DNA of 64,000 nucleotides, taken from contig CAADRB010000106.1 in the NCBI GenBank assembly GCA_900708905.1, positions 1 to 64,000 of the forward strand. Direction: 5' to 3'. Source of the stretch: Hymenolepis diminuta. Taxonomy: Eukaryota > Platyhelminthes > Cestoda > Cyclophyllidea > Hymenolepididae. The notes beneath the pieces were generated by a model, which did not search any database, was not told the DNA's origin, and saw only the letters and a program-made list of their open reading frames with translations. Shown piece after piece: positions 24,886 to 37,649 of this stretch; position 1 is the first letter of the stretch; each line of letters begins with the position of its first letter. The translations under genes and the position numbers were made by a program.

Positions 24886-26469
24886 CACCTTGTAAACTCG
24901 TTTACTGCTTCCTCCTTTCAGACGTTTCTGAATGATTAAGCATAACGTATTTTTATCTTTTAATAAATAGTGAAAACATGAATTAAAAACGAGGATTTTT
25001 AATGACATTTTGCAAACAATATTTTGAATTTGTTAAAATGATTATTTATGGCATTAATTCATTGACTTTACAGGCAATACATTTATCAGATCCGGAATGG
25101 TCATAAAATTGGGCATTTTTAACTTCTAGAAGTGGTTTTACAACCGCTTTTTTCACAGATAAAAAAGAAATCATAATAATAAAAATAAAAATTTTATTTA
25201 TGTAAATAATCTAAGTAAATAAATCATGATCTTCATTTTATGCAAATAAAATATAACATTTAAAATTTATTTCAAACTTTCTACGCTTAACTGAATATAA
25301 AGTCGATTTCTTGATTTGGAACTGCTTTACTTTAATCCGGTTTTCAGGATCACTTTCCAAAAATCAGATGTCTGAAATGAAGTAACTAAATCAAGAAAGA
25401 TTGAAAGGTGTGATAATCAGACTTCACATCAATCATCGTCTTGTAACCAAGTTTTCAAATTGAATATGCAAAATAATATTTTTTTATCTCTAGGACAATC
25501 AAGGAAATAGTTTTGGTAATTGGCAATTTAGGAAATTTAGTGAATCAGGAAGTTAATATGAAGTTTGGACAAAGTGACTGAGAACATAAATGTAAATCTT
25601 GTTATTCACTAATTATCCTATTTTATGCTGTCTTCATGCTATCTTTAGAACATAGTCTACCTACGGCTTAAAGACGGTGACCTTACATCAACATCACATA
25701 TGTTCTGAAAGGAAACGCAAGGGCTGCGACCTCCAGACACCAAAATTTTGGACGTCCTGGAAATCTGAGTTCATCTCTATTTCACTGAAAAAGTGTTCGA
25801 ATTACCTTATTACAGTAAATGGGAATGTAATCAACTTGTGACTTTTATCTTTTAAGTTTTTTCTGAGTTATTGTATACACTATATGACATATAATATTAA
25901 ACTCATCAGTTTAATTTGTGAGCCTGAATAATTTTTGAGATTCAGATGTCTTCTAATCAGGAAAGCAGAGTGGAAGATTTTTAAGGACAGTATTATTTGT
26001 TACATGCCAAATCAAATTAGTTGCTCTCCCTGCAATGTAAATTTAATTTTCATTTAAAACACATAGTCTGTCAATAAAATTTTGCCCCCTTTCTGCCCAT
26101 CCATATTTCTTTAAATTGGCTACCGTGACATTTGGTATTCCACATGGTTAATCAATCTTCTGTCTATCCTTATTTGTGCGAACTTGGAATCAAGGAGTTA
26201 AACACATAATTCCTTAAATATTGTCTTTACAAATTCCGGCTAGCAGTTGGGAGCATTGAAATAGTAACTTAAATCTGATCTAATATTACCTGCTCCATTT
26301 TCACAAGCATTTACAATTCTCATAAAATATCATTTTCATTTTGCTTCGATAAATTTCAAATAAATAAGAAATATCTGTCCACATTTAAAAATTGGCACAT
26401 TTTTTATACAAAAGGACAGAGAGGTTGAATCAGAAATATCTACCGAAATCGGAGAATGAAGTTTTACCA

Positions 26470-27340
26470 TTACCCTATACAAATGGGTCTACACTTTCGT
26501 AATTCATTTCGGAAGTGTCGATTAAGGGATACGTACAAGAAGAAAGTTAATCCATAGCTTATCAGAGCAATGTTTGTTGTCACCATACGATAAATGGAAT
26601 AGGTTATGCAGTTGTGGAAATCCTCCTTGCAAATCCCAAATACTTCAAAGATTCGGGCGTAGGAGAAGGCCTGAGGAATGGCGCCGAAAAGAAAGAGAAG
26701 TATCACGGCTATCAGTAAAATATTCAGCTTTCTCTGTGCAATTCTCTTCTTTTGAAGTGTATTAAGATGATACTGCTGAATGCTAATCAAATCATTGAGG
26801 TTTGGATCTGAAAGACAACCTTCATCTGAAGTTAGAGCTTCGCCTCCCAAAGACAGCCGATTGATATTTCGTTCAAGTTCTGATTTCTTGTCCAATTTTT
26901 TATTGTGATGATAGACAATAGCAATTAGAAGGACATTAAGAATACACAGCACTACTAGAGGGATTATTTGAACAGTTGCCATGCGGAACCAGGAATAGAA
27001 GGCATAGAATTTGGAGCGTTTAAGTTCAGTCACTGATGATGTAACTTTCAGGGTACCATTTTGAGATCGTTGGACATTAATTCGGTGAATCATGAAATAG
27101 GGGAGATTGAAAATAATAGATACAACAGCAATGCCAATTATAACACGTATGGTATTGCGACGGCTGCAGTACTGTCGGGCGAAATTCCAGTGCCTCATTG
27201 CAACGTAACGTTCTAGCGCCAAGCAAACGGTTAACCAAGCACTCATGTTTTCTGTCATGTTGGTTATTGGTATTTCTGCATAAGTAGCATAAATGTACGC
27301 ATTTATTGCTATTGTTTGGGCTGTTTGTGATCCACGATAA
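26470..27340 (-). CDS. GPCR exon 4 (TM3 to C-terminus)
   Basis: The acceptor is TATTTTTCAG. The first base completes Ser141 and the frame is then open for 289 codons to the stop. It holds TM3-TM7 and the short tail, which is most of the receptor core. One N-glycosylation sequon (NGT, residue 235) falls in ECL2; two others near residues 168 and 172 are within or next to TM3 and unlikely to be used. Confidence 0.88.
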
Positions 27341-30300
27341 CTGAAAAATATACAGTAAGTATGTATAATAATAATAATTTATATTTATTATTTTTTGAAC
27401 AATGATAATAGATCTGATACATTATTCTAATGATAAATAAAAAGGACATAAAAATGTAACAAAGTTTAATTTGATAGTGCCTACTCTGCTTCTATCTTTA
27501 GACGCGAAACAATTAAGGCCCTGTAACTTTATTTCGTAAAAGGAAGCAAACAGATTAATTTCGTTGCTATTCATTCAATACATTTTTGTATATTTATTGA
27601 TGTGAACATATTTGTTTATATAAGGTTTGACGTCTTTTTCGAAAATGGATACAGTTTAAGGCAGGGAATATATTAATATAGGATTTAATATTTTAAATTG
27701 GTATCCTCAGTCACTAGAAGGGATTGTATTGATTTAATGAATAGTGTAACATGGGAATGCATGTCTTTTTCTATACAACTGCGATGAATGCAATCATTCA
27801 GTTAAAGATGATAAAATACTTCCCAGCATAAACTTTTGCCTACCTATAATAATTGTTCCAGACTCGGCAGTAGTAATATTGATAGAACACATCATCATTC
27901 AAGGATGGGTGAATAAGGTTTTGCACTATCGTATCTACTGTCATCTTAGGTCATTTAAAGTGACAACAAAAAGGGTCCAAAAGGAAACTTAAGTGGAATA
28001 TATACATGAGTATGGGGTTACACAACGTTCTAATTTCATTACTATATTGGTTTTTCTGAATTTATGCTTCGACTTGACGGATTCACTTGAGGAGAAAAAC
28101 AAGTACCTATAAGTAATGTTCAGCACGCAGGAACAACTTATTAAAATCATTTCGTGCAAGTATTTTTCATTTCTCTCCCCCATCCGTTTTACCACCGATT
28201 GGGGCAAGTCCCACCAAGTATAGTACGCCATAATTAAATGAATGCTTAGAAAAAAATTAATAATTTTTAGAGAATCAAGTTAAACTGTCTGCAAATATTT
28301 ATTTGTTCTTTATACGTTGACTACCCTTTCTTCACGATTTTTTCTTAGACATCTTATTATTTGTAAGTACAAGCCTCTCCTGTTTTATGAGATTATTTTT
28401 ACATTATATCTCTCCCTTTCTCTTTGCCGTATACGTCGCTTTTGCTAAAAACCACTCTTTCGGTTTTAAAATTTCATCAGCGCCGTATCTTTAGGGCTAT
28501 TTAATAGGAAGTTTTCTCTTTGTCACTTACATTAAAGGAAAATTCGCTAACAGTGGTGAACAAGTCCTTTCAAAAAATTTTAACAACAGGTAAAATTTAG
28601 AATTGGAATATTAATCAGATAGGTACGTAAGGGTATTCTAGTGCCTAAAACCAAAAGTTTTGGCTGTGTGTCACCATTCCCAATTATTCATATATTCACT
28701 AATCTCTGGGATATAAATGATTCACGGGTGTGTGAATCGCAATTTTTGGGCAAAACCAGAAGTTGGGGGAGGGACACATGTAGTCTCCCATTGAATAAGT
28801 GTAGTTATTAAAGCCTTTGAGATAAGGCAACTGCAAAGACACGATCAACATGTTATCACTTCTATGGAAGGGAAACCGCGTGTTGGGGCATACGAACAGG
28901 GAAATTTCCTATTTTGCCCCATATATGCATTATTTTAGGCCACTCTTCTAATTGGGATGACATTTTAATTAATTAAAAGCCAAATTTTTCATTAAATTAT
29001 TTGCATTTGAAGACATAATAGCAAGTGTAAAGTTGCGTTATTTTTCCTTCAAAATTGTGGTATTCGCAATTTTAAATTTTTTGAAAAATGTCTAAATCAT
29101 TTTTCTTTTTTGAATTATTCAACTTATTTTGACTATTTCAAAAGAAGCGCATTTATCAAAAAGCACATTATTTTAAATAAATTTTAACCGTCAAATCGTG
29201 AATATATTTATTAATGGAACTGTTATAGGTGTAATTATGCAGAAACTTCTAATTCAATATAACTGAAATTTGATCAAATTAATAAAATAAAATAATAAAA
29301 TAGATTAATAAAACTGTAATAAGATTGTTTTAAAGTAATATCACTATTTTAATTTGTATAATTAGTTTAAATAATCATTCAAATATAAGAATACTTTAAA
29401 TCCACTTAACATAAGTGCAGATTAGTGATTTACTCGTAAATAGAATATGGTTGCTTTTTCATTTTTTGTCGAAAATGTGGAGTGCAATTATCATTGAATG
29501 TCGACATCAGACATTTTTCTTGCCAATCAAAACAATGACAGGTTGATAAATAAGTAAACAACTTCTTACTATATATTGTCAATTATTAAAAAGAAAGAAC
29601 GTACTGTAAATATATTCCTATTCAGACAGAAAATGTAGTTTTTATTAGAGCACCGATGCCAATTATATAAATCCATTATGGATAAAATAGTTTAATATAA
29701 TTTATTTTAACTAATTATTGAAACACTACATAACAGGTGAATATTAGAAGGTCAATTTGACTGTTTCAGTTATTAGATTATGAATAATTCAAAATTTTGA
29801 ACACTTAAAATCAATTCACTAAGTGGAAAGTTGATTTTGGGATAAGATTCTGTCGCGGGACACATATTTTTCATCGTTACTTTGTTTATAAGTGCTTCAT
29901 GATTATTTGGAAACATATAAAGGTGGTTGTATGAAAATTGCGGTAGTGGATCTCTAACTCAAAGCTTTACTTTTGTCTGCATTATCTTGCCATGATTTTC
30001 ACAAACTAGCTTACGTTAGTTTAATAACATCAAATACACATCCGGATTTGAATTTCTCAATAGGATGGGGCTCTGATCTCCCACACAATGTTGGAAAAAC
30101 GGATTATCTTATAATTTGGACTGAATAGTATCCTTCTAAATATGTTTTCTGTTGTAAGAAAATAAAATTTGTGGTTTTACACGTAAAAACGCAAGAAAAT
30201 TTGATTATCAGTAAAGAATCATCAAAGTCATGGTTAATTTTATAATAAAAAATTGATTACAATTTATTGTGAATATGCAGGTTATATTAAAAGTTGAATG

Positions 30301-33300
30301 TCTCTTATAAATGCTCAATTGCTTAAATCTTTAAATTAATACAATGTTCTTAAAATACACCACTTTGAGTTTGTTGACACACGTTATCCTTATAAGTGTC
30401 TGTTAAAATAAATTTCCCTAATGGAAGTTATAAGCAGTTTTATTTGCTCTTTGCTATTTTAAAAGGAATTTAAATTACCTGTATCTGCATTTGCAAGAAT
30501 TTACAAAAACACCAGGTTTCCGGACACACAAGGCGTTAACGTTAGTGGTCTCTTTAGAGCTTCTAAATCGTTGTCGCTTCCTTTGGGTTTGGTGAGTTCT
30601 GTCTGAACACTTTAGCCGAAAAAAATTTATCGTACTGCAATTAAGACTGGTAAAATATCGAAATAATTCCTATTCAATTTGATAAACTCGCCAGTTGACA
30701 TTCGTATCCAAACCAAAAATTACTAAATCAGGACAGACAAATTTCGAGAAAATATTTATTAAGATTTAATAAATAAACGTAAATTTTATATGATTTAAGA
30801 AATTTAGTATGAATTGTATGTTCCAATTTGGTGTTGATTAATGTACGCATCCTTAAAGATAGGCTTCGTAGTTTTCATAAAATAGAAATAAGTAAATCGC
30901 AAGTATTGACATCTTGAGCTTAATAAAATTTTCAATTCATGCGTTTCGTCTACAAAACTAACAATCGTAAAGAAAAAAACAAATAAATTTTACATTTTAT
31001 CCATGAAACCCAGAAGTTAATTTTGCAGCACTATATAATTACAAAAACTATCCTGTGATATATGAACTCAAAAGTACCCAAGTATCACGGAAGAAAACCT
31101 TCCAAATATGAAGGTTCTTAACTGACAGAATATGAATATAATGTGAATGAATTCATATAGTAAAATTTTTTAAAATTAACTAAAATTCAAAGTTGAATCA
31201 AATCGACCATAATTTTGGGTATTAGAGGTTGCTTAATTTAATTTGAAAGGCCTGTATCATAACAAACTTTGTTGTAAGTGATAAAATTTTAATTCTGTCT
31301 TAATGGATCTTTTTCAATCTCGCATTTCTTCTTCATTTTATATATTTACTTTTGAAACATTTACTCAGAAATATTTTACAACTTCGAACACTTTGAATTT
31401 CTAAATTGCAAAAAAATTTTTCCCAACCAAAATTGCTTTTAAGATGTGTGAGCACTTTGTTAGAATTCAGATTACTTTCAAAGTATTTCTGAATTTCACC
31501 TTTTTGATAATTTTTTGTAACAAATGATTTTGTACAAAAATTGAGAACAATTCTGTCTCAAATTAATACTGTCAAATATCACCACAATTTAAAAATGCTT
31601 ATAAATTTTTACATATCTATCTTTCTCGAATTTAACTTATATTTTAGCAAAATGTAGCCATTTAGGATATTTAAAATAATTTTTGTGGTCAACCGCTGAT
31701 GCAAAATACATGCGTTTATAAGTTAAGTGCCAATGTAAAAATTAGGAAAAAATTTATTTTGAATATTGAGAAAAGCAAATTTTAGATCACAAAATTATGA
31801 CCGCAATTCAGATGTGCATTCGTCACCCTTCCTTTATGGAATTAAATTAAAATTAGGATGAATTTTACTTTAAAAAAGTTAATAATCTCGAAATAAGGCA
31901 AATCGTAAAAGACATTGATTGAATCACATTTTTTTAAAATTGTAATTTTTGTGTGGTTGCGTTTTTATAAGTATTAGGGAGTGAAAGTATTTTTAATTAG
32001 AATTGAATTAATTGCTCATTTTAAACCCAGAAGAATCATATTTTTACATCATTGTAATTCGTCCTCCGAATGTAAAAGTATCAGATAAGCAAGTTTTATC
32101 CAGTAAAAAAAATAATACATATTATTTTAAAATTTCTTCTTTTAAATAACCCATTCACTTTGTTTCTTTATTATTACTTCTTCGTCAGCGATACAACAAG
32201 CCAAATAAATCAATAAAATTTATCATAAATAAAGTAAATTTAATTAATTTTACATAACCTTTAGACTTTCTTATCACTAATCAACTATATATACATAGAA
32301 ATATTCAAATCCATCTCAACCTTACCATTCATGTTTCCGGTCAATCATTTATTCCAACGCTTGATCTGCTGAGGAAGTGAAGTCAGATTATCAAAAACTA
32401 CTCTCTACTTTTAAAATATTTTTTTATTAGCATGTCTTATATCAAAAATTAAAATTTTTTCGGAGCCGCGAAATAGCTTCAATTAATATTTCTAATGCTA
32501 TTTCACTCTTTTAAATTAAGCGGAAACGGTGTAAATAATGATTCTAAACTGGGAAGAGAAAGTCAACATTTTTCAGAGTTGAAAGTGAAATGCTGCGGCT
32601 TGAAATTCTTATTTATTAACTTTTTTCTTCTCATAATATAAGACATTGGAACAAAACTTAACATTGCGCTTACAATTTAATTTATACTAAATTAAATTTT
32701 AAAAGAATAAATGTACTAAAACGGCAGACCTGCACCCATTAAAGCTAATAATAGGTGAAAATTGCAAATTTTTATCAGATGGCAAAAATTGTATACAGTC
32801 AAATTCTGATTTTATTTTAATTTATCCATTAAATCGACAGTATGTCTTCACGCACGTTTGTTTTACCTAATAAAAAGATATTTAAAGTTGTTAGGAGAAA
32901 GCACGTTTGAAGCCTACGTTTTTCAGATATCGATGTGTTTATTAAAAGTTAAGCTTTTTGAAATTGTAAAGCTAATTTATATTCTACACACTTGGGCGGA
33001 TCATAATTTATCATGTAAAACCCTGCGAATATTTTTTCTTCTGGTTATGTAACAGTCTAATGTAGTAAATTAAGCGTATATTTTTGAACAATGAATTTTT
33101 AACTAATTTGAGTCCAAACATCTAAATTAAGAAGCTCAAAATAAATCAAAACTTAATTTAAAAAATTCTTCACCAATTTTATAAATGGTCAAAATAATAT
33201 AATATACAAATTAATGAAGTATTGATGCCATTTATAATTAGGAAATTAATGATAACTACAACAACTTACTGAGTTAAACCCTGTGGAATGCGTAGTCCCA

Positions 33301-33538
33301 GAGTGATAGCATCGACAATTGAAAGCGCCAGAACAAGCACGTACGCTGGAGTTGAAGAGAATGTTTTTCGGCAAAAGATATAGGAATTTATAATGTTGAG
33401 AACAAAGCCAATTATGCAAATCCAGGGCTGCATGTATACATAGCCAATTTTAAAAATCATAGAATAATAAATATCCACTGGACTTTTTCCTTGCGACACA
33501 CTTTGTGCCCCGCTCACGGCTTGTAACGCTTCCTTCAT
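26470..33538 (-). CDS. Rhodopsin-family peptide-type GPCR, four exons
   Basis: Seven-transmembrane receptor expected in the plasma membrane, likely for a neuropeptide-like ligand. Exons 33538-33270, 28244-28193, 27944-27844 and 27340-26470 join in consistent phase (2, 0, 2) to 430 codons plus stop. The introns are 5025, 248 and 503 bp, all GT...AG. TM1 is near residues 36-57 and TM2 near 66-88 with LALSIVD supplying the conserved Asp. TM3 ends in LALERY (E184-R185-Y186 in place of DRY). TM4 is 205-223, TM5 261-284 with its Pro, TM6 346-368 with FGAIPQ in place of CWxP. TM7 ends TFFLY in place of NPxxY. ICL3 is about 60 residues; the tail is short with two Cys. The loop between TM2 and TM3 is about 70 residues, and neither TM3 position 25 nor ECL2 has the usual Cys. 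The style resembles FMRFamide/myosuppressin-like invertebrate receptors; the ligand is unknown. Confidence 0.85.
27844..27944 (-). CDS. GPCR exon 3 (extracellular loop 1)
   Basis: A 101-base exon with a pyrimidine-rich acceptor ending CTAAG and a GTAGGC donor. It encodes residues 108-140 plus two bases of Ser141, including NDDVFYQYYYCRVWNNYY. Its only Cys (residue 133) lies about 27 residues upstream of the normal TM3 disulfide position. Confidence 0.7.
28193..28244 (-). CDS. GPCR exon 2 (start of extracellular loop 1)
   Basis: A 52-base exon between TTTTTTTCTAAG and a GTAAAA donor. It completes His90 and adds residues 91-107, including MAYYTWWDLP, a Trp pair of the kind common in first extracellular loops of peptide receptors. 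It was chosen because it is the one exon found that restores phase between the strong exon 1 donor and exon 3. The frame stays open beyond the proposed donor, so the exact 3' end is less sure than the others. Confidence 0.55.
28245..33269 (-). other. GPCR intron 1, about 5 kb
   Basis: Very AT-rich intron starting GTAAGTTG and ending TTTTTTTCTAAG on the minus strand. It holds one GC-richer island at about 30479-30625 that is open in more than one frame on both strands; no product or repeat family is recognised there and it does not fit the receptor's phase. Confidence 0.6.
33270..33538 (-). CDS. GPCR exon 1 (N-terminus, TM1, TM2)
   Basis: The first in-frame ATG is at 33538, two bases after an acceptor-like AAATACAG with a pyrimidine tract before it, so an upstream 5' UTR exon or a trans-splice acceptor is possible. 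The N-terminus is about 35 residues with no signal peptide. The donor is GTAAGT right after ACTCA, leaving two bases of the next codon. An alternative weaker donor (GTTTAA) lies nine bases earlier. Confidence 0.8.
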
Positions 33539-33540
33539 TG

Positions 33541-35983
33541 CTGTATTTTACACTTTAAAAGGAAAACAAAATATCTGAATTTATTTAGGAAGAATGAATA
33601 AAAATCAACATTAAATATTTCAAATATATCTGAACATTGACAAATTATGAAAAAGTCTTACAAAAGCCTACTAGCAGACATCAAAGTTAAGAATAATGTC
33701 CAGCTGTTATATGTAAAAGAACGTTACGGATATTTAATTTGGGGACTTAATCATTCATGAAGAATTGCAGAGAAGAATAAAAATTTTTAAACTCTATTTC
33801 TGATAAGGAAAAAATGGGATTGTGACTATATTTAAACAAAATATTGCTATTTGTTCTTTTCATCTGCACATCATATTGTTCGATTAAAATCTAATAATAT
33901 ATTCGACATAAAAATTTCAACTTATCAGTTCACAAAAATTTGTTCTAATCTAGGAAATTTATTGTTGTATAATAAGTACATAATTTCTTAATGCAATTTT
34001 CAGAGATACAATTATAAGCCATGTACTATTATACTTCACAACGTCTGAACCTTAAAAAGTAAATACAAAACCTGTATTATTGGATCATTAAAAGCATTCT
34101 TTAATCAACGACTTTATTATCCTATTCATCTGTTGACAAATAAAACAATCCTGTCTAAATTTTTGAATTCTGAAATCTGAGTAATAAAATAAATCTCTCA
34201 ACCAGTGAATCCAAAATTACTTACGCATTTTCATATTTGCAATGCCACATTTTATCCTATTAAACCAAAATTTAATTTCAACTTATAAAAGTGGTTCATA
34301 ATTCTATCTTTTTCTTTGCTCTCATATTGCATTTTACTACTTTTTACAAATTAACTTGATTCTTTTTCTTGATTAATTGGGTGACAAAACAAGCACCTAA
34401 TTGCATTAACCCTGAGCAAGGAATTTAATATCTGATAGGATTAACAGAAACAAAAAAATTCATAAAAGTCACAGAACTAGAAACAATAAACCTCACTTGA
34501 TTCTCTTCTGTTTAATTAATCGTTTTCATTTATAAATACTTCATTGCCTATTAGCAAGGGAATCTTTTTAAAATGAAAATTTTTCATTATTTAATTCCAT
34601 TTAATGCACTATAACAATTCCAAAGTACATTGTTTTAATTATTAATATACTGATGAACAGCAAAATATAAACTCAATCATAAATTTAAATTTGAAAAAGT
34701 GAATGCAAAGCGGGAAAAAATATTCAGAGTTCAAAAGATACTGAATTCTGATTTCAGAAGCTACGAGAATATCTTTTAATATCTTCATAGCTATTATGTT
34801 AAGATCGTGCAAACTACTAAAGATTATATAAAAACTTGTTCTTTTGGTCTCTTAAAGAAATAATTTTTATTTCACCAGTCTCACTATCATGACTAAACAA
34901 ATGGTTAATAAGCACTAGAGATTTTGGAAAAGAATTTAATCCGCTAAATCAGGGAATGAAATATGTGATTCAACTTTTGAACCCTAAAACACTGAACTGC
35001 TAATTATTTAAATCTTTTGTAACCCGATTTCGAAAATCAAATAGTGTACTTCTATTAGCGCTTTTATTCAAAATTTTCCCATTATTTCTGTTCGGACTTT
35101 GCTAACTCGATATCAGTCTCTTCCTGCCAATAACAAATTACCAACTCTTTTAAACAGGGTAATTTATTTATTACCCTTTTGATGTTTGTTTAGTTAAAAT
35201 TAAAAAACCTTTTGAAAATTTTGCCACAAAAGTTTGCATCTGTTTTTTCAAATGCTGAAAGCATTTGCCTTTATTTAATAAAATTAAAGCGTTTTAAACA
35301 TCTCCACCCAAGTTGAAATTTAAATTATATTATTTATTCACCATTTTCAATGGAAAAAATCAAATAAATAATACAGCAAAGAACTTTTTTTAAACGTTTA
35401 ATTTTGAAAATCTATTATCAAACTTTATTGATAATTTTTTATCGAAATTGTTTAACTTTATTTGTCAGTTTGTATTATTTATTGATCAAGGCCATCTGAA
35501 TTTTATATATATGGGTCAACCATTTTAATTATTTCCTTAAAATTTGAGTGAGATTATTTTGACTCTTCTGCGAGATAGAAAATAAATTGAAATGTCTGAT
35601 TTCCTACTCTGATAAAATTAATCTGAATATAATTTTACAAACGTATTGACCTTGTGTTCGTAAACCGGACAGAAATTCAATACTTAAACCTGATTAGATA
35701 CATGTTTCATTAAATATGTTTGTAGTGTGAAAGATAAATATTATAACAAAAAATATCCAGCTTTATTCGAGTATATTATTTATGCAAATCTACTAAATTA
35801 TTCCAAAGTAAATTTGTACGTTAACTGCACTTCGATTGTCACGTTATTAAACTTTTAGCTTCATTGATATATAGGATAGGGTATATAATGAGTGAGTGTT
35901 TATCTTATACAGCTTTATATCTTCCCACAAAAAATTTATATAAATTTAAATATTTGGACAGATAAAATCGAAAAAAACCTTAC
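33541..35983. other. AT-rich stretch upstream of the GPCR
   Basis: No exon, repeat family or RNA gene recognised. It would contain the receptor promoter or a 5' leader intron if one exists, but I see no clear core promoter. Confidence 0.5.
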
Positions 35984-36169
35984 CATATGTGATTGGCATG
36001 TTTCGATAAGATTTTTTAACATATGAGCATGTTTAACCGGCGCTGTCATAGCATATGAAGCATCAGCCAATAGTCGGCAAAGGCCATTCCAAATAACCAA
36101 TAGGAATGCACTTCCCTTATAAAAAGGCGTTTTTAATTTAATTTGCCCAGTGTCCTTAGTGTTATATAC
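35984..36169 (-). CDS. Internal exon of an unidentified gene
   Basis: An exact 62-codon exon, phase 0 at both ends, bounded by AAATTTTGCAG and a near-consensus donor ATG|GTAAGG. The frame is open throughout and reads like a real protein, with a hydrophobic centre GSAFLLVIWNGLCRLLADAS and then VKHAHMLKNLIETCQSHM. The composition suggests an amphipathic helical segment, as in HEAT-type or channel-associated large proteins, but I do not recognise the family. It cannot be spliced straight to GPCR exon 1, because the join would create a stop. It therefore probably belongs to another minus-strand gene whose remaining exons I could not find. Confidence 0.55.
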
Positions 36170-36987
36170 CTGCAAAATTTTGGGAAAAAGTGTTTTCTAT
36201 TTTATTGCCGAATCGCACATAAAATGTCTTTCAAGTAAAATGAAAAATAAAAACCTGCACACTAAATATATTTTTTTAATTTATCAACGCAAGATTTTAA
36301 ATATTTAAACATTATATTAAAATTAGGATTCAAAATTTGGAGATCTCTTGTGAGATTGTTCAAGTTTTCTACAGATAAAAGATTTTTAGTGTAGCAAGCG
36401 TTTTAATCCCTTTCCATGTTACTAGATAAACAAGAATAAATTGTTTAAATAGTTTTTTTGAATTAAATTTTTCAAATAAAGCAAGTGTTATTTAGTAAAT
36501 GAATTTAATTACGTTCACTTTTTTTTTAATTTTTAATGTAATCCATCCATATCACAGTCGAATTTCACTTCATCGGTGCTTTATACTTCATGCAAAACTT
36601 ACAATATAAACGCAGTTTTGCAACCACGGTAAGCTATAAAACTAGATGTAATTATTTTTAATTACATTTTTTAACTTTCAGCGAGGATTAATAAGTAGGA
36701 CCATGTCAAGAAACCACATCAATTTTTAATATGGTTTAATATTCATTGAATAATAAATGAAGTATGATGTAAGCATGAAGCAGAGCATTTGCATTTCTAT
36801 TAGAGAGAGAAAGTAAATTATACAAGTTAACTTTAATATTATAGGCAAGTTGAATTTATGTGTTTGATTTCCTAATATTTATTCTCTAGTATTCTTCCAT
36901 TTCTGTTATAATTAAGTTATTTGCAATTTTGCAGTTTGATGAGCTGAATTGCCTCTATGTTGTTAATATATTTCTCATTTCTCATTT

Positions 36988-37287
36988 TTAGCACCCCGAT
37001 TCGGATGCATTTTCTATTTCACTCATAAAGGGTAATTTATTGTCAATTTCATTTGAGTGCATATTTAGAAATTTATGACATGGTTTTGTATTTAATGACA
37101 ATTGTTTTTGAATAAATAAAATATGACCCCGCCATTTGGACGCTACAAACTTACAGTGTAACCAATTTAAAATTTTTGATTTATGTGTATTCAAACGTAC
37201 AATGTAACCGTATTGGTGTTCCGGTACATTAAGTTTATTTACCGAAGGAAAAAGCGGGTGTTGGCATTCTTTATTTATAGAATTCAT
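36988..37287 (-). other. Open frame of 99 codons, possible exon
   Basis: Preceded on the minus strand by an acceptor-like CTCTTTATTAATTAG directly before ATG, and containing a GTAAGT donor-like site about 142 bases in (near 37146). If spliced there, it would give an exon of about 47 codons including VPEHQYGYIVRLNTHKSKI. No family is recognised. It could be an upstream exon of the gene at 35984-36169, or chance. Confidence 0.22.
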
Positions 37288-37383
37288 CTAATTAATAAAG
37301 AGGATCGAATAATGTTCGTATACTGGAAACGATTTGACAAAGGGTGGTATAGCGTTTAATAATGTTCTTAACAAATGAAGATT

Positions 37384-37525
37384 TCCGGTAGTGCATTAAT
37401 TAGAGTTTACGTCTGCCATATCAGATATTACTGAAATGGTTAACCGCACTGGTTGAGTATGGCTAATTTAGAGGATTGCTGACTTCAATTTTTACACCAG
37501 GAAGGCTCTATAATATCATTATAAT
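37384..37525 (+). repeat. tRNA-derived SINE, third copy
   Basis: The head GGTAGTGCATTAATTAGAG with TTTACGTCTGCCATATCAGA matches the head of the copy at 12200. The body CGCACTGGTTGAGTATGG and then CACCAGGAAGGCTC matches that copy's CGCACTGGTCAACTTTGG and CACCATGGAGGCTC. There are many substitutions but the order of blocks is the same. Confidence 0.5.
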
Positions 37526-37568
37526 CAAAGAATTCTCTTTCCTAAATGAGTTTTGAAATAACAATTAT

Positions 37569-37640
37569 TATGGAGAATTCCATGAGTAGGCCCAATTTAC
37601 GAAGCACTACTAACTTAAATCACTGAGCTATCTCTCCTCG
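37569..37640 (-). repeat. tRNA-like fragment
   Basis: The minus strand starts GGAGAGATAGCTCAGTGAT, a good A-box context, and continues AGTAGTGCTTCGTAAATTGGGCCTACTC, which resembles a decayed anticodon and variable arm. There is no intact B box or acceptor stem, so this is a tRNA pseudogene or SINE head rather than a working tRNA. Confidence 0.35.
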
Positions 37641-37649
37641 GCTTTGTTG

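Noticed and set aside
30479..30625. GC-richer island inside GPCR intron 1 as an extra exon
   Set aside because: Open in more than one frame on both strands, with donor-like sites on both, but no frame fits the receptor's phase 2 junction with a proper acceptor, and no homology is recognised.
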